Notes: generated by a model not told the origin, from the sequence alone. Positions 1-6,810 are shown, numbered from the stretch's first letter. The stretch is DNA of 15,559 nt from DATFXF01 sp035258565 (GCA_035258565.1 DATFXF010000066.1:1-15559), one strand, 5' to 3'. Translations and numbers: made by a program.

Positions 1-1142
1 ACCAGGCTGTAGTCGCTGGCGAGCATGAAGGTGTTGATCAGGATGCCCGCGCGGCGGCACTTGGCCACTTCTTCGAGCGTTTGGGTCACGACCAGCGGAT
101 CGAGGCCGAAAGCGTTCTTGTAAATGCGCCCGTCCTCGAGCGTCAGGGCCGAGGGCTTTCCATCGGTGATCATGACGATCTGCCGCATGTCCTTCTTCTG
201 CCGGGCCAGGATCCGCCGGGCCAGCCGCAAACCCTCCCGCGTATTCGTGTAGTACGGCCCAACTTGGACGCGGGCAAGTTCGCCCAGTGGAACTTCCTCG
301 GCGCTGTCGTGGAAGAGAACCAGTTGCAGCGAATCGCCGGGATACTGCGTGCGGATCAGATGGGACAACGCGAGCGCCACTTTCTTTGCGGGGGTGAAGC
401 GGTCTTCGCCATACAGGATCATGCTGTGGCTGCAGTCGAGCATCAGCACCGTCGCGCAAGAGCTCTGGTACTCGCACTGATGGACCATCAGGTCTGGGTA
501 GTCGAGCTCGATCGGCACGCGCGCACCGTCGCGGCGGACGGCGTTAAAGAGCGTCGAGCTAATGTCCAGATTGAGTGTGTCGCCAAACTCGTAAGGCTTG
601 GAGACGCCACCTGATTCGACGCCGGTGGCCAGGTCGCGGGTGTCGTGCCGACCGAAGCTGCTCTTGCCAAGCGACGCGAGCAGGTCTTTCAGCGTCTTGA
701 ATCCCAGGAAATCGAGCGTCTTGTCTGTGATTTCGAAGCGCGCGTGAACCTGCGCATCCGCTGGCCCACCGATCTGCCCGCGCGGCATCTTTTCCGGCGG
801 GGGAGTTACCTGCGGGGGCGGGTGGGAGATGTAGCCCTCTTCGGCGAGCCGCTCGATGAGCCGGTCGATTAATTCGCGGAGCTGCTGGTTCTGACTCAGG
901 TCGGGATTTTCGAGCAACTCATCCATCAGCTCGCTGGGAAGCAGGTCGCCTTGCTCGAGTGCGCGCAGAATCGCTTCCCGGAGCTGTTCCATCGAGCGTT
1001 GGGGATCGAGCTCAGAGATACCGTAGTATTGCGCTTCGAAGCCGCTCTGGAGGAAAAAGTCGGAGAGCCGCTTGACAAGCTCTTGAAGGTCGATCGAGTC
1101 TGACGGCTCGCCCGTGTATCGCGAGTAGCGGATGAACTTCAT
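1..1142 (-). CDS. vWA (von Willebrand factor A) domain protein, partner of the adjacent AAA+ ATPase; 3' end cut by the window edge
   Basis: The reading frame stays open from an ATG at 1142 to the left edge, giving 380 visible residues, so the C-terminus is missing. The N-terminal 200 residues are helical and acidic, with a proline-rich linker near residues 108-118. A vWA fold follows from about residue 229. Its MIDAS metal site looks complete: D236-x-S238-x-S240 after a hydrophobic strand, T300 in the second loop, and D327 in the MITDGKP strand. Such proteins use the metal site to hold partner proteins and normally work with MoxR/ChlI-type AAA+ ATPases. That fits the ATPase gene ending 8 bp upstream. 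The start is supported by GGAG at 1147-1150, four bases before the ATG. The family is clear, but the substrate is unknown. It resembles the vWA half of chelatase (ChlD/CoxE-like) systems, without evidence for chelation. Confidence 0.88.
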   Translation of the reverse strand, partial: MKFIRYSRYTGEPSDSIDLQELVKRLSDFFLQSGFEAQYYGISELDPQRSMEQLREAILRALEQGDLLPSELMDELLENPDLSQNQQLRELIDRLIERLAEEGYISHPPPQVTPPPEKMPRGQIGGPADAQVHARFEITDKTLDFLGFKTLKDLLASLGKSSFGRHDTRDLATGVESGGVSKPYEFGDTLNLDISSTLFNAVRRDGARVPIELDYPDLMVHQCEYQSSCATVLMLDCSHSMILYGEDRFTPAKKVALALSHLIRTQYPGDSLQLVLFHDSAEEVPLGELARVQVGPYYTNTREGLRLARRILARQKKDMRQIVMITDGKPSALTLEDGRIYKNAFGLDPLVVTQTLEEVAKCRRAGILINTFMLASDYSL

Positions 1143-1150
1143 CGTGCTCC

Positions 1151-2629
1151 CTAGTTGTACTGTCGGCGGGGGGGCCGGCCGTGGGGCTCGCGCGGCTCGA
1201 CTGGCTTCGGCCGCTCCACATGGAAGCCGCGCTCTTCGTTACGGCTGATGCGCTTGTGCGCCCACAGGCCTTCCAGGATGAACTCCGCCGCGGAACTCTT
1301 GACCGCCGCCTCCGCCTTCCCGTTCACGCCCAGCTGCTCGATGTGCTCGAGCAAACCCTGGATGCGTTTCAACTGGCTCAAGGCTTCCGTGGCCGAGACC
1401 GTGTCGGGAAGCTTCAATTCGCCGCCCATCTCAAACCATTGCACGACGGTCTCGAGGTTGGCCTCCCCAAGGTAGTTGCTGAAGATCTTGCCCACGGCCG
1501 CGCGGATCAGCTCGCGCGCGATGTTTTCGGCCCCGCGGAGTTCGCCTTCGTACTCGAGTTCCATCTTCCCGGTCATGGCCGGAATCGCGGCATAGACGTC
1601 GGCGACGCGCGCCGCCACAACGCTCTCGCCGTTGTGCACGGCGCGCTGTTCGGCATTGCTCACCACACTCTCCAGGCTCGCGATGGGCAGGCGCTGGCTG
1701 ATGCCCGATCGGCGATCGATGCGCTTGTCTTCCCGCGCCAGGAAGGCGATTTCCTCGATAACCTCGCGGATGTATTTGGGGATCTCGAGCCGGCGGTTGC
1801 CGTCGCGACTCGTCCAGGCCTCTTGCGTGGTAATGGCCAGGCCCTCGGCGATCGTCGCCGGGTAGTGCGTGCGAATCTCCGATCCCACGCGGTCTTTGAG
1901 CGGCGTGATGATCTTGCCGCGGGCGGTGTAATCCTCGGGATTCGCGGTAAAGACCAGCAGAACGTCGAGCGGCAGCCGGATCGGATACCCCTTAATCTGG
2001 ACGTCGCCCTCCTGCATGATGTTGAACAGCCCCACCTGGATCTTGCCGGCAAGGTCAGGCAACTCATTGATGGCGAAGATGCCGCGGTTCGCGCGGGGCA
2101 GCAGGCCGTAGTGGACGGTCAGCTCGTCCGAGAGGTCCCGCCCGCCGCGAGCCGCCCGGATGGGGTCCACATCGCCGATCATGTCGGCGATGGTCACGTC
2201 CGGCGTGGCCAGTTTTTCCACATAGCGCTGCTCGCGGGACAGCCAGGCGATGGGCGTGGCGTCGCCCTTTTCCGCGATCCGATCCCGGCAGGCGCGGCAG
2301 ATCGGTCGGAAGGGATTGTCGTTGATCTCGCAGCCGGCCACGAAGGGGATTTCCGGATCGAGGAAACGGGTCAGGCCGCGCAGGATGCGGCTCTTAGCCT
2401 GCCCGCGCAGGCCCAGCAAGATGAAATTATGGCGCGCCAGAATGGCGTTGACGATCTGCGGGATCACGGTGTCTTCGTAGCCGTGAATGCCAGGGAAAAG
2501 TGTTCCCCGGCTGCTCATTTCGCACAGGAGATTCTCCCGCATTTCATCCTTGACACTCCGCGTGGCCAGGCGCGGCTCGGCCCAGCGGCTGTTCCGCAGT
2601 TGACCGAGCGTTTCAGGGTTGGTGGTCAT
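1151..2629 (-). CDS. MoxR/ChlI-like AAA+ ATPase
   Basis: A 492-residue AAA+ ATPase, probably cytoplasmic. The Walker A motif GLRGQAKS is at residues 73-80. The Walker B-like strand IFAINE is at 184-189, with Asn where most AAA+ proteins have Asp. The sensor-1 Asn (TANPEDYT) is at 230, and an SGISQR sensor-2/arginine region is at 308-313. Between Walker A and B are three cysteines, C100, C111 and C114 (the last two as CxxC), which could bind a metal. The overall pattern matches proteins often labelled 'magnesium chelatase subunit I-like'. A bona fide Mg-chelatase is unlikely because no ChlH is visible. A helical domain (about 365-460) and a basic, proline-rich tail follow the ATPase core. It is translated just before the vWA gene (8 bp gap), so the two probably form one remodelling complex that activates or inserts cofactors into an unknown client. 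A stop codon at 2645-2647 limits extension upstream. Confidence 0.9.
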   Translation of the reverse strand: MTTNPETLGQLRNSRWAEPRLATRSVKDEMRENLLCEMSSRGTLFPGIHGYEDTVIPQIVNAILARHNFILLGLRGQAKSRILRGLTRFLDPEIPFVAGCEINDNPFRPICRACRDRIAEKGDATPIAWLSREQRYVEKLATPDVTIADMIGDVDPIRAARGGRDLSDELTVHYGLLPRANRGIFAINELPDLAGKIQVGLFNIMQEGDVQIKGYPIRLPLDVLLVFTANPEDYTARGKIITPLKDRVGSEIRTHYPATIAEGLAITTQEAWTSRDGNRRLEIPKYIREVIEEIAFLAREDKRIDRRSGISQRLPIASLESVVSNAEQRAVHNGESVVAARVADVYAAIPAMTGKMELEYEGELRGAENIARELIRAAVGKIFSNYLGEANLETVVQWFEMGGELKLPDTVSATEALSQLKRIQGLLEHIEQLGVNGKAEAAVKSSAAEFILEGLWAHKRISRNEERGFHVERPKPVEPREPHGRPPRRQYN

Positions 2630-2647
2630 GGGGTTCCCGGATTCCTA

Positions 2648-2660
2648 GGCCCAATGGGCC
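2648..2660. repeat. Perfect palindrome in the leader of the AAA+ gene, possible operator
   Basis: GGCCCA and TGGGCC flank a single central base. The element lies 18 bases upstream of the AAA+ ATG and about 20 bases downstream of the TATAAT box. A one-base centre is too short for an RNA loop of full stem length, so a dimeric DNA-binding protein is the more natural reading. Chance occurrence in GC-rich DNA cannot be excluded. Confidence 0.35.
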
Positions 2661-2679
2661 GCGTTCACCTCTCGGCTCC

Positions 2680-2685
2680 ATTATA
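2680..2685 (-). promoter_or_regulatory. Putative -10 box (TATAAT) for the AAA+/vWA operon
   Basis: The minus strand reads TATAAT, an exact sigma-70 -10 consensus, in the 116-bp gap between the LON-domain gene and the AAA+ gene. Transcription would start near 2673, giving a leader of about 44 bases. I see no convincing TTGACA-like box 16-19 bases further upstream. If real, the AAA+/vWA pair can be expressed independently of the LON-domain gene. Confidence 0.45.
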
Positions 2686-2745
2686 GATGAACAGGGCCGA
2701 TGGCGGGTTGTTGCTTGCCGGATGCTCGCGGCCTGTGAACGTCTC

Positions 2746-3366
2746 TCACCGCAGTCCGTGACCGTTTCCGCCGGCTTTCGCTCGCGAGCGCTCCAGGCGC
2801 GTGAGTTGCGGCAGCCACTCGCTCAAATGCCTGAGGAGGTGGCTCTGCCGTTCTGGTTCGGCGCGGATTTCGAGCAGCTTTTGCTTCGCTTCCACCTCCA
2901 GTGGCAGCTGGGCGGCGATCTGAAAGGTGACCGAACAGCCAGCATCCACTTCCGGCAGCCGTGGGGCTCGACCGTAGATCAGCGTGTGGCACTGCTCATA
3001 GAGCTTCAGTAGCTCCTGCTGGGTTTCCGGGGTGACCGAACCTTCCTCATCGTCCAGATACTCCACCTCACCCTCCAGGTAAGGCTGCTCGTTGATCAGG
3101 TCGACGACGCGAAAGGCGTTCTGCCCAACCGTCAGGATGTCCATTCGGCCATCCGGATATTGTTTGACAACCTTGACGATTTGCGCGGTGCACCCCACCG
3201 GAGCGATCTCGTCCGCACGTGCGAGAAGGATTCCGAATTCGCCGTGATTTTCGAGACACCTTCGAATCATCAGTTTGTAACGGGGCTCGAAGATATGCAG
3301 CGGCAAAGGCGTGTCGGGAAAGAGTACAACGTCGAGTGGGAAAAGTGGAATGCGTTTGCTGGCCAT
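2746..3366 (-). CDS. Stand-alone LON substrate-binding (N-terminal) domain protein
   Basis: A 206-residue protein with the LON N-domain pattern: IPLFPLDVVLFP at residues 6-17, then the hallmark LPLHIFEPRYK at 21-31. The beta-rich domain continues to about residue 110. A helical part follows, including LPLEVEAKQKLLE near 154-166, which is typical of the end of this domain. There is no AAA+ or serine-protease part, so it is not the Lon protease. Such orphan LON-domain proteins are widespread and poorly understood; a substrate- or peptide-binding role is inferred from Lon. It begins with an ATG whose only good Shine-Dalgarno match, AGGAG at 3368-3372, sits one base before the start, which is unusually close. 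It lies upstream of the AAA+/vWA pair on the same strand, so read-through into that pair is possible. The last 15 residues are basic and glycine-rich, probably disordered. Confidence 0.88.
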   Translation of the reverse strand: MASKRIPLFPLDVVLFPDTPLPLHIFEPRYKLMIRRCLENHGEFGILLARADEIAPVGCTAQIVKVVKQYPDGRMDILTVGQNAFRVVDLINEQPYLEGEVEYLDDEEGSVTPETQQELLKLYEQCHTLIYGRAPRLPEVDAGCSVTFQIAAQLPLEVEAKQKLLEIRAEPERQSHLLRHLSEWLPQLTRLERSRAKAGGNGHGLR

Positions 3367-3384
3367 GCTCCTGGGCCCGGGACG

Positions 3385-3393
3385 ATGATAACA
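3385..3393 (-). promoter_or_regulatory. Putative extended -10 promoter of the LON-domain gene
   Basis: On the minus strand TG-T-TATCAT forms an extended -10 element 18 bases before the ATG, implying a leader of only about 11 bases. No clear -35 box is visible, as expected for extended -10 promoters. The same nine bases, plus most of the preceding four, recur before hemE. Confidence 0.4.
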
Positions 3394-3451
3394 GAACCGG
3401 GGCGAGCGAGTCGTGGCGCAGAAAGCGGATGCAGAGGCCCTCGCGGGGGTC

Positions 3452-3775
3452 TCAGCGCAGCTCGCTCAGGAGTGCTTCCATCTCCGTGCGGGCGTGCTGA
3501 TTTCCGGCTCGCTGGGCCGCTGCGATGCCTGCCATGAGGGCCTGGCGAGCTTCCTCGCTGCGCGCGAGCCGTGCCAGAAACTGTCCGAGCTGCTGATAGC
3601 CGGCCACGTAATCCGGGTGTTCGGCCAGAAGCTGGCGGAGGTGCGCGATGGCCGCTTCATGGTCGCCGCCCTTCGCGCATTCAAGCGCCAGGCCATACCG
3701 CGCGAAAGGATCGTCCGGATGGGCCGCGGCGAACTCCTCAAGCACCTCGCGTCGGGTCTTCTTCGGTTGGGTCAT
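3452..3775 (-). CDS. Small tetratricopeptide-repeat (TPR) protein
   Basis: A 107-residue cytoplasmic protein made of about two TPR units. The first is near residues 23-56 (ARYGLALECAKGGDHEAAIAHL, with the usual small and aromatic spacing) and the second near 57-90 (GYQQLGQFLARLARSEEARQAL). TPR proteins act as protein-protein adaptors and no catalytic motif is present. I chose the ATG at 3775 because the TPR-like sequence begins right after it. The open frame extends upstream to 3907, but that part is proline-rich, has no family character and would overlap the divergent thioesterase gene. No good Shine-Dalgarno sequence precedes this ATG. The nearest promoter-like signal (TATGAT, 3791-3796) would give an almost leaderless transcript. 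The partner is unknown. Proteins of this size and shape are common as conserved hypotheticals. Confidence 0.75.
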   Translation of the reverse strand: MTQPKKTRREVLEEFAAAHPDDPFARYGLALECAKGGDHEAAIAHLRQLLAEHPDYVAGYQQLGQFLARLARSEEARQALMAGIAAAQRAGNQHARTEMEALLSELR

Positions 3776-3781
3776 CGGTCG

Positions 3782-3807
3782 AAACAGCGTATCATATCCC
3801 GCTGTTT
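3782..3807. promoter_or_regulatory. Spaced inverted repeat straddling a -10-like box in the divergent TPR/thioesterase gap, possible operator
   Basis: AAACAGCG (3782-3789) and CGCTGTTT (3800-3807) are perfect 8-base inverted arms separated by 10 bases. The arm centres are 18 bp apart, compatible with a protein dimer on one DNA face. The spacer contains TATGAT on the minus strand (3791-3796), a plausible -10 box for the TPR gene. A bound protein would block it and could also act on the thioesterase promoter. A transcribed hairpin is the alternative reading. Confidence 0.45.
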
Positions 3808-3843
3808 GCGGGACCGAGAACGCGTGCGCGAGGAAATGGCACG

Positions 3844-4329
3844 GTGGCCAGATCGGGGAAGCGCCCGAGCGTTTCACGGACGGAGATGGTGGAGGTGGTC
3901 CTGCCACAGGATGCGAACCCGCTGGGCAACATTCTCGGCGGGCGCGTCATGCACCTCGTGGACATCGCTGCCGCCATCGCCGCACATCGCCACAGCAACA
4001 GCTACGTCGTCACCGCCTCGGTGGACTACGTGGACTTCCGCAACCCCATCCGCGTGGGCGAACTGATCATTCTGAAATCGAGCGTCAATCGCGTTTTCCG
4101 CACTTCCATGGAGGTGGGCGTCAAGGTCTTTTCCGAAAATGTGCTCTCGGGCGAGCGGAAGCACACCACGTCCGCCTACGTCACCTTTGTGGCCATTGAC
4201 GAGACGGGTCGCCCCCAACCCGTGCCGGCGCTTCTCCCGGAGAGCGCAGAGGACCGGCGCCGCTATCGGGATGCGCTCGCGCGCCGACGCATCCGCCTGG
4301 CACAGCGCTACAAGCGCGCCCGACGCTGA
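3844..4329 (+). CDS. Acyl-CoA thioesterase, hotdog fold (YciA/BFIT-like)
   Basis: Starting from a GTG at 3844 this gives 161 residues, the usual length of a single hotdog-domain acyl-CoA thioesterase. The enzyme hydrolyses acyl-CoA to free fatty acid and CoA in the cytoplasm. The family block is clear: NPLGNILGGRVMHLVD at residues 25-40, with the conserved Asn/Gly and the candidate catalytic D40, then the long helix AAAIAAHRHS. The strand VTASVDYVDF (56-65) and the late block HTTSAYVTFVAID (107-119) complete the fold. The C-terminal 25 residues are strongly basic. The GTG start has GAGGA at 3830-3834 at nine-base spacing and precedes the conserved SRTEM segment. An internal ATG at 3886 would remove part of the domain's first strand, and more upstream starts lack family sequence. 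It is divergent from the TPR gene and 64 bp upstream of the deacylase. The preferred acyl chain cannot be told. Confidence 0.87.
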   Translation: MARSGKRPSVSRTEMVEVVLPQDANPLGNILGGRVMHLVDIAAAIAAHRHSNSYVVTASVDYVDFRNPIRVGELIILKSSVNRVFRTSMEVGVKVFSENVLSGERKHTTSAYVTFVAIDETGRPQPVPALLPESAEDRRRYRDALARRRIRLAQRYKRARR

Positions 4330-4393
4330 GCAGGTCTTCCGACGCTCTCGCGGACTGTGTCCAGTGAACGCAAAACAGGCAAGCGAAACACAG

Positions 4394-6037
4394 ATGCGCC
4401 GCTCGGTGTGCTTGCGTCTTGCGCTCTGCCTGAGTTTTACCTTCTGGCCTCAGCTTTCTCGCGAGCGAGGCGAGGGCCATCCGGCCGCGACCCCCCTCCA
4501 GGCCCAGCTGGCAGCCCCTCGGCAGGAACAGGCGCTGGACCTGCTCTTCGAGGGGGGCATGATCGTGGATGGCTCAGGGGCCTCGCCCACCAGGGCAGAC
4601 CTCGGAGTCCGCGGCGACCGCATCGCTTTCATCGGCCATGCGCGCAAGGCGGGGCTGCGTGCCGCGCGAATCATTCGCGCCGAGGGACTCATCGTTGCAC
4701 CGGGGTTCATCGACCCGCACACGCACGCTGGCGCGGACCTCTCCGATCCCCAGCGGAGGAGCAATCTGAACTACCTGATGCAGGGGGTAACCACCGTGAT
4801 TGTCGGAAACGACGGCGGCGGTTCGCCCGAAGTGGCCCAGGCTCTAAGACAGTGGGAGGAACAGGGCATCGGAACGAACGTCGGCGTGCTCGTAGGCCAT
4901 GGCGCGGTGCGCCAGCTGGTCTTGGGCAGCGGCGATGTCGAGCTGACTGCCGACCAACTTGAGCAGATGAAAGCGCTCGTGCGGAAGGCCATGGGCGAAG
5001 GGGCGCTCGGACTTTCCACCGGGCTTTTCTATGTTCCCGGTGCTTTCGCCAAGACCGAAGAGGTGATCGAGCTCGCCAAGGTAGCGGCCGCGCTGGGCGG
5101 CGTGTACGACTCGCACATGCGCGACGAAGATTCCTACTCCATCGGCCTGCTGGCTTCCATCGCGGAGACGATCCGTATCGGGCGCGAAGCGAAGATTCCC
5201 GTCCACATCTCCCACATCAAGGCGCTGGGCCCCCGGGTGTGGGGCAAGAGCGCGGAAGCCATCGCTTTGATCCGAAGAGCTCGCGCGGAAGGAATAGACG
5301 TCACCGCGGACCAATACCCCTACATTGCCTCCGGGTCGAATCTCGTTGCCTCGCTCATGCCTCACTGGGCCGGGGCGCTCAGCCGGGAGAGGCTCCTGGC
5401 GCTTTTTGACGATGCCACCCAACTGCCCCGCTTGCTGAAGGAAGTTCGAGAAAACCTGGCGCGCCGCGGCGGGCCTGAGTCGCTTCGGTTCACTTCGTCG
5501 CAGGCGCCGGAGCTGCGCGGGAGAACGCTCGGGGCCGTGGCGATCGAACGGAACCAGAGCCCGGTGGAAACAGCTCTTGAAATCATTCGCCAATACACGC
5601 GATCGAACACCACGGGCGCACTCGCGGTCGCCTCCTTCAACATGCGCGAGGACGACCTCGAGCGCTTTATGCGCCAGAATTTTGTCATGACCGGCTCAGA
5701 TGGCTCGCGCGGCCACCCGCGACTCTACGGCACCTACCCAAGGAAGCTGCGCCTGTTCGTTTACGAGAAAAGGTTGCTCACATTGCCGTTCGCGATTCAT
5801 GCTGCGAGCGCATTCCCGGCCGAGACGCTTCACCTCGTTGATCGCGGCCTGCTCCGCCGCGGCTACTATGCCGATGTCGTCGCCTTCGACCCGGCGACGA
5901 TCGCCGACCGCGCCACCTACGAAGACCCTGAGATCCTCGCGCGCGGAATCAAGTATGTCATCGTCAACGGCAAGGTAGTGATCGACAGCGGGGAGTTTAC
6001 TGGGGTACTCCCCGGCCGCGCATTGCGCCGGCGCTAG
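4394..6037 (+). CDS. N-acyl-D-amino-acid deacylase-like amidohydrolase, probably exported
   Basis: A 547-residue metal-dependent amidohydrolase. It starts with a signal-like segment (MRRSVC, then a hydrophobic stretch to about residue 18), so periplasmic location is likely. Motifs match D-aminoacylase/N-acyl-D-glutamate deacylases: PGFIDPHTHAG with H109 and H111, SHMRDED with H241, HISHIK with H274, and the catalytic D436 in TGSDGS, followed by HPRLYGTYPR. The usual GNCG loop reads GNDGGG here (D140 for the metal-binding Cys), an interesting change. The C-terminal beta-sandwich strands (YADVVAFDP, VNGKVV) are present. Enzymes of this family release D-amino acids from N-acyl derivatives, and some act as dipeptidases or on hydantoin-like rings, so the substrate is open. 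An in-frame GTG at 4364 is an alternative start. The Shine-Dalgarno signal is weak at both starts. The stop codon overlaps that of the convergent anti-sigma gene. Confidence 0.87.
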   Translation: MRRSVCLRLALCLSFTFWPQLSRERGEGHPAATPLQAQLAAPRQEQALDLLFEGGMIVDGSGASPTRADLGVRGDRIAFIGHARKAGLRAARIIRAEGLIVAPGFIDPHTHAGADLSDPQRRSNLNYLMQGVTTVIVGNDGGGSPEVAQALRQWEEQGIGTNVGVLVGHGAVRQLVLGSGDVELTADQLEQMKALVRKAMGEGALGLSTGLFYVPGAFAKTEEVIELAKVAAALGGVYDSHMRDEDSYSIGLLASIAETIRIGREAKIPVHISHIKALGPRVWGKSAEAIALIRRARAEGIDVTADQYPYIASGSNLVASLMPHWAGALSRERLLALFDDATQLPRLLKEVRENLARRGGPESLRFTSSQAPELRGRTLGAVAIERNQSPVETALEIIRQYTRSNTTGALAVASFNMREDDLERFMRQNFVMTGSDGSRGHPRLYGTYPRKLRLFVYEKRLLTLPFAIHAASAFPAETLHLVDRGLLRRGYYADVVAFDPATIADRATYEDPEILARGIKYVIVNGKVVIDSGEFTGVLPGRALRRR

Positions 6038-6810
6038 CCGAGCGGTCCCACCCAAAGAGGCTTGGTTGTTGGCTGGGGACGCCCGCCGGCGGGTTCCTCG
6101 GTGATGGCGAGTGCCGCGGCAGCGGCCATGTCCGCATCGGGCTTCGCGATGTGCAGCACCTGCCCGCCGGCATCCGGACGAAAAACGCCCGCACTGATGG
6201 GGTTCCCTTTCTTCGGCACGACCCAGAGCTGGAAGGTGCGGTCGCCGGCTGGGGTAGGAATCTGACCGCCGGAAACCACGAGCCCGAGTCCTGGGTTCCA
6301 GTAAGCGCGCACGGGGGGCAGTCGATTGGCTGCAGCGGGCTTCAACTCCAACTCCTTCGTATTCGACGCGGAAAGAATGTCGAGCACCTCCTGGTAGCGT
6401 TGACGATCTCGTTCGAGCACCTGCCTCTGGCCCTCCACCGTGCGGAGCTGAGTCTCGAGAGCATGGAGCTCTCGTTTGATCCGCCGTGTCTCCCACAAAG
6501 AAAAAACCGCCAGCAGCACGAGCATGGCCGCACCGACCCAAGCCCACGCGGGAACCCAGCTCTGCCGCGGCTCGGGGACGCTTGGACGGGCGACCGCCTT
6601 CAGGACGTTCGCTCGCAAGGCGGCGGGAGGTTTCGCTTCCGGGGCAAGATAAGTGAGTTGCGCGACCACCCAACGCGCCCGCTCGACTTCCGCGGTGCAG
6701 GTGGGGCACGACCGCGCGAGGTGAGCTTCGAGCTCGGACCGCTCGTCGGCGTCGAGTACGCCCAACGCGTAAGGCTCATAGAGCTCGGCTAGTCTTGCAC
6801 AGTCGCTCAC
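6034..6810 (-). CDS. Membrane-bound zinc-type anti-sigma factor with RskA (anti-sigma-K) C-terminal domain
   Basis: A 258-residue one-pass membrane protein. The N-terminus holds an anti-sigma zinc-finger (ZAS) helix bundle with the HxxxCxxC ligands H30, C35 and C38, plus an extra C4. A transmembrane helix spans about residues 86-105, followed by a basic stop-transfer and a coiled coil of about 40 residues (107-147). The periplasmic RskA domain occupies about 165-255 and carries the family blocks FQLWVVPKKG with SAGVF, and EPAGGRPQPTTKP. The cytoplasmic part should sequester the sigma factor encoded just upstream, and signals are sensed outside. It begins with GTG at 6810, overlapping the sigma stop by four bases (GTGA), so translation is coupled. 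Its stop shares the CTAG tetranucleotide with the stop of the convergent deacylase gene, leaving no room for a terminator between them. The signal it senses is unknown. Confidence 0.9.
   Translation of the reverse strand: MSDCARLAELYEPYALGVLDADERSELEAHLARSCPTCTAEVERARWVVAQLTYLAPEAKPPAALRANVLKAVARPSVPEPRQSWVPAWAWVGAAMLVLLAVFSLWETRRIKRELHALETQLRTVEGQRQVLERDRQRYQEVLDILSASNTKELELKPAAANRLPPVRAYWNPGLGLVVSGGQIPTPAGDRTFQLWVVPKKGNPISAGVFRPDAGGQVLHIAKPDADMAAAAALAITEEPAGGRPQPTTKPLWVGPLG

Noticed and set aside
81..614. Plus-strand open frame at the left edge (177 codons)
   Set aside because: It is antisense to the vWA gene, whose MIDAS motif and continuous frame are convincing.
1..2629. A genuine magnesium or cobalt chelatase
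   Set aside because: The I- and D-like parts are similar, but the D-like protein lacks its own AAA+ domain in the visible part and no large ChlH/CobN subunit is present.
1181..2686. Long plus-strand open frame opposite the AAA+ gene (501 codons)
   Set aside because: It is antisense to a gene with clear AAA+ motifs. It has no recognisable domains, and such open antisense frames are expected in GC-rich DNA.
3776..3907. N-terminal extension of the TPR gene by 44 codons
   Set aside because: The extension is proline-rich, unlike TPR, and would run antisense into the thioesterase coding region.
4139..4393. Upstream extension of the deacylase gene
   Set aside because: The first 63 codons overlap the thioesterase gene in another frame, and the signal-like segment begins at the ATG at 4394.
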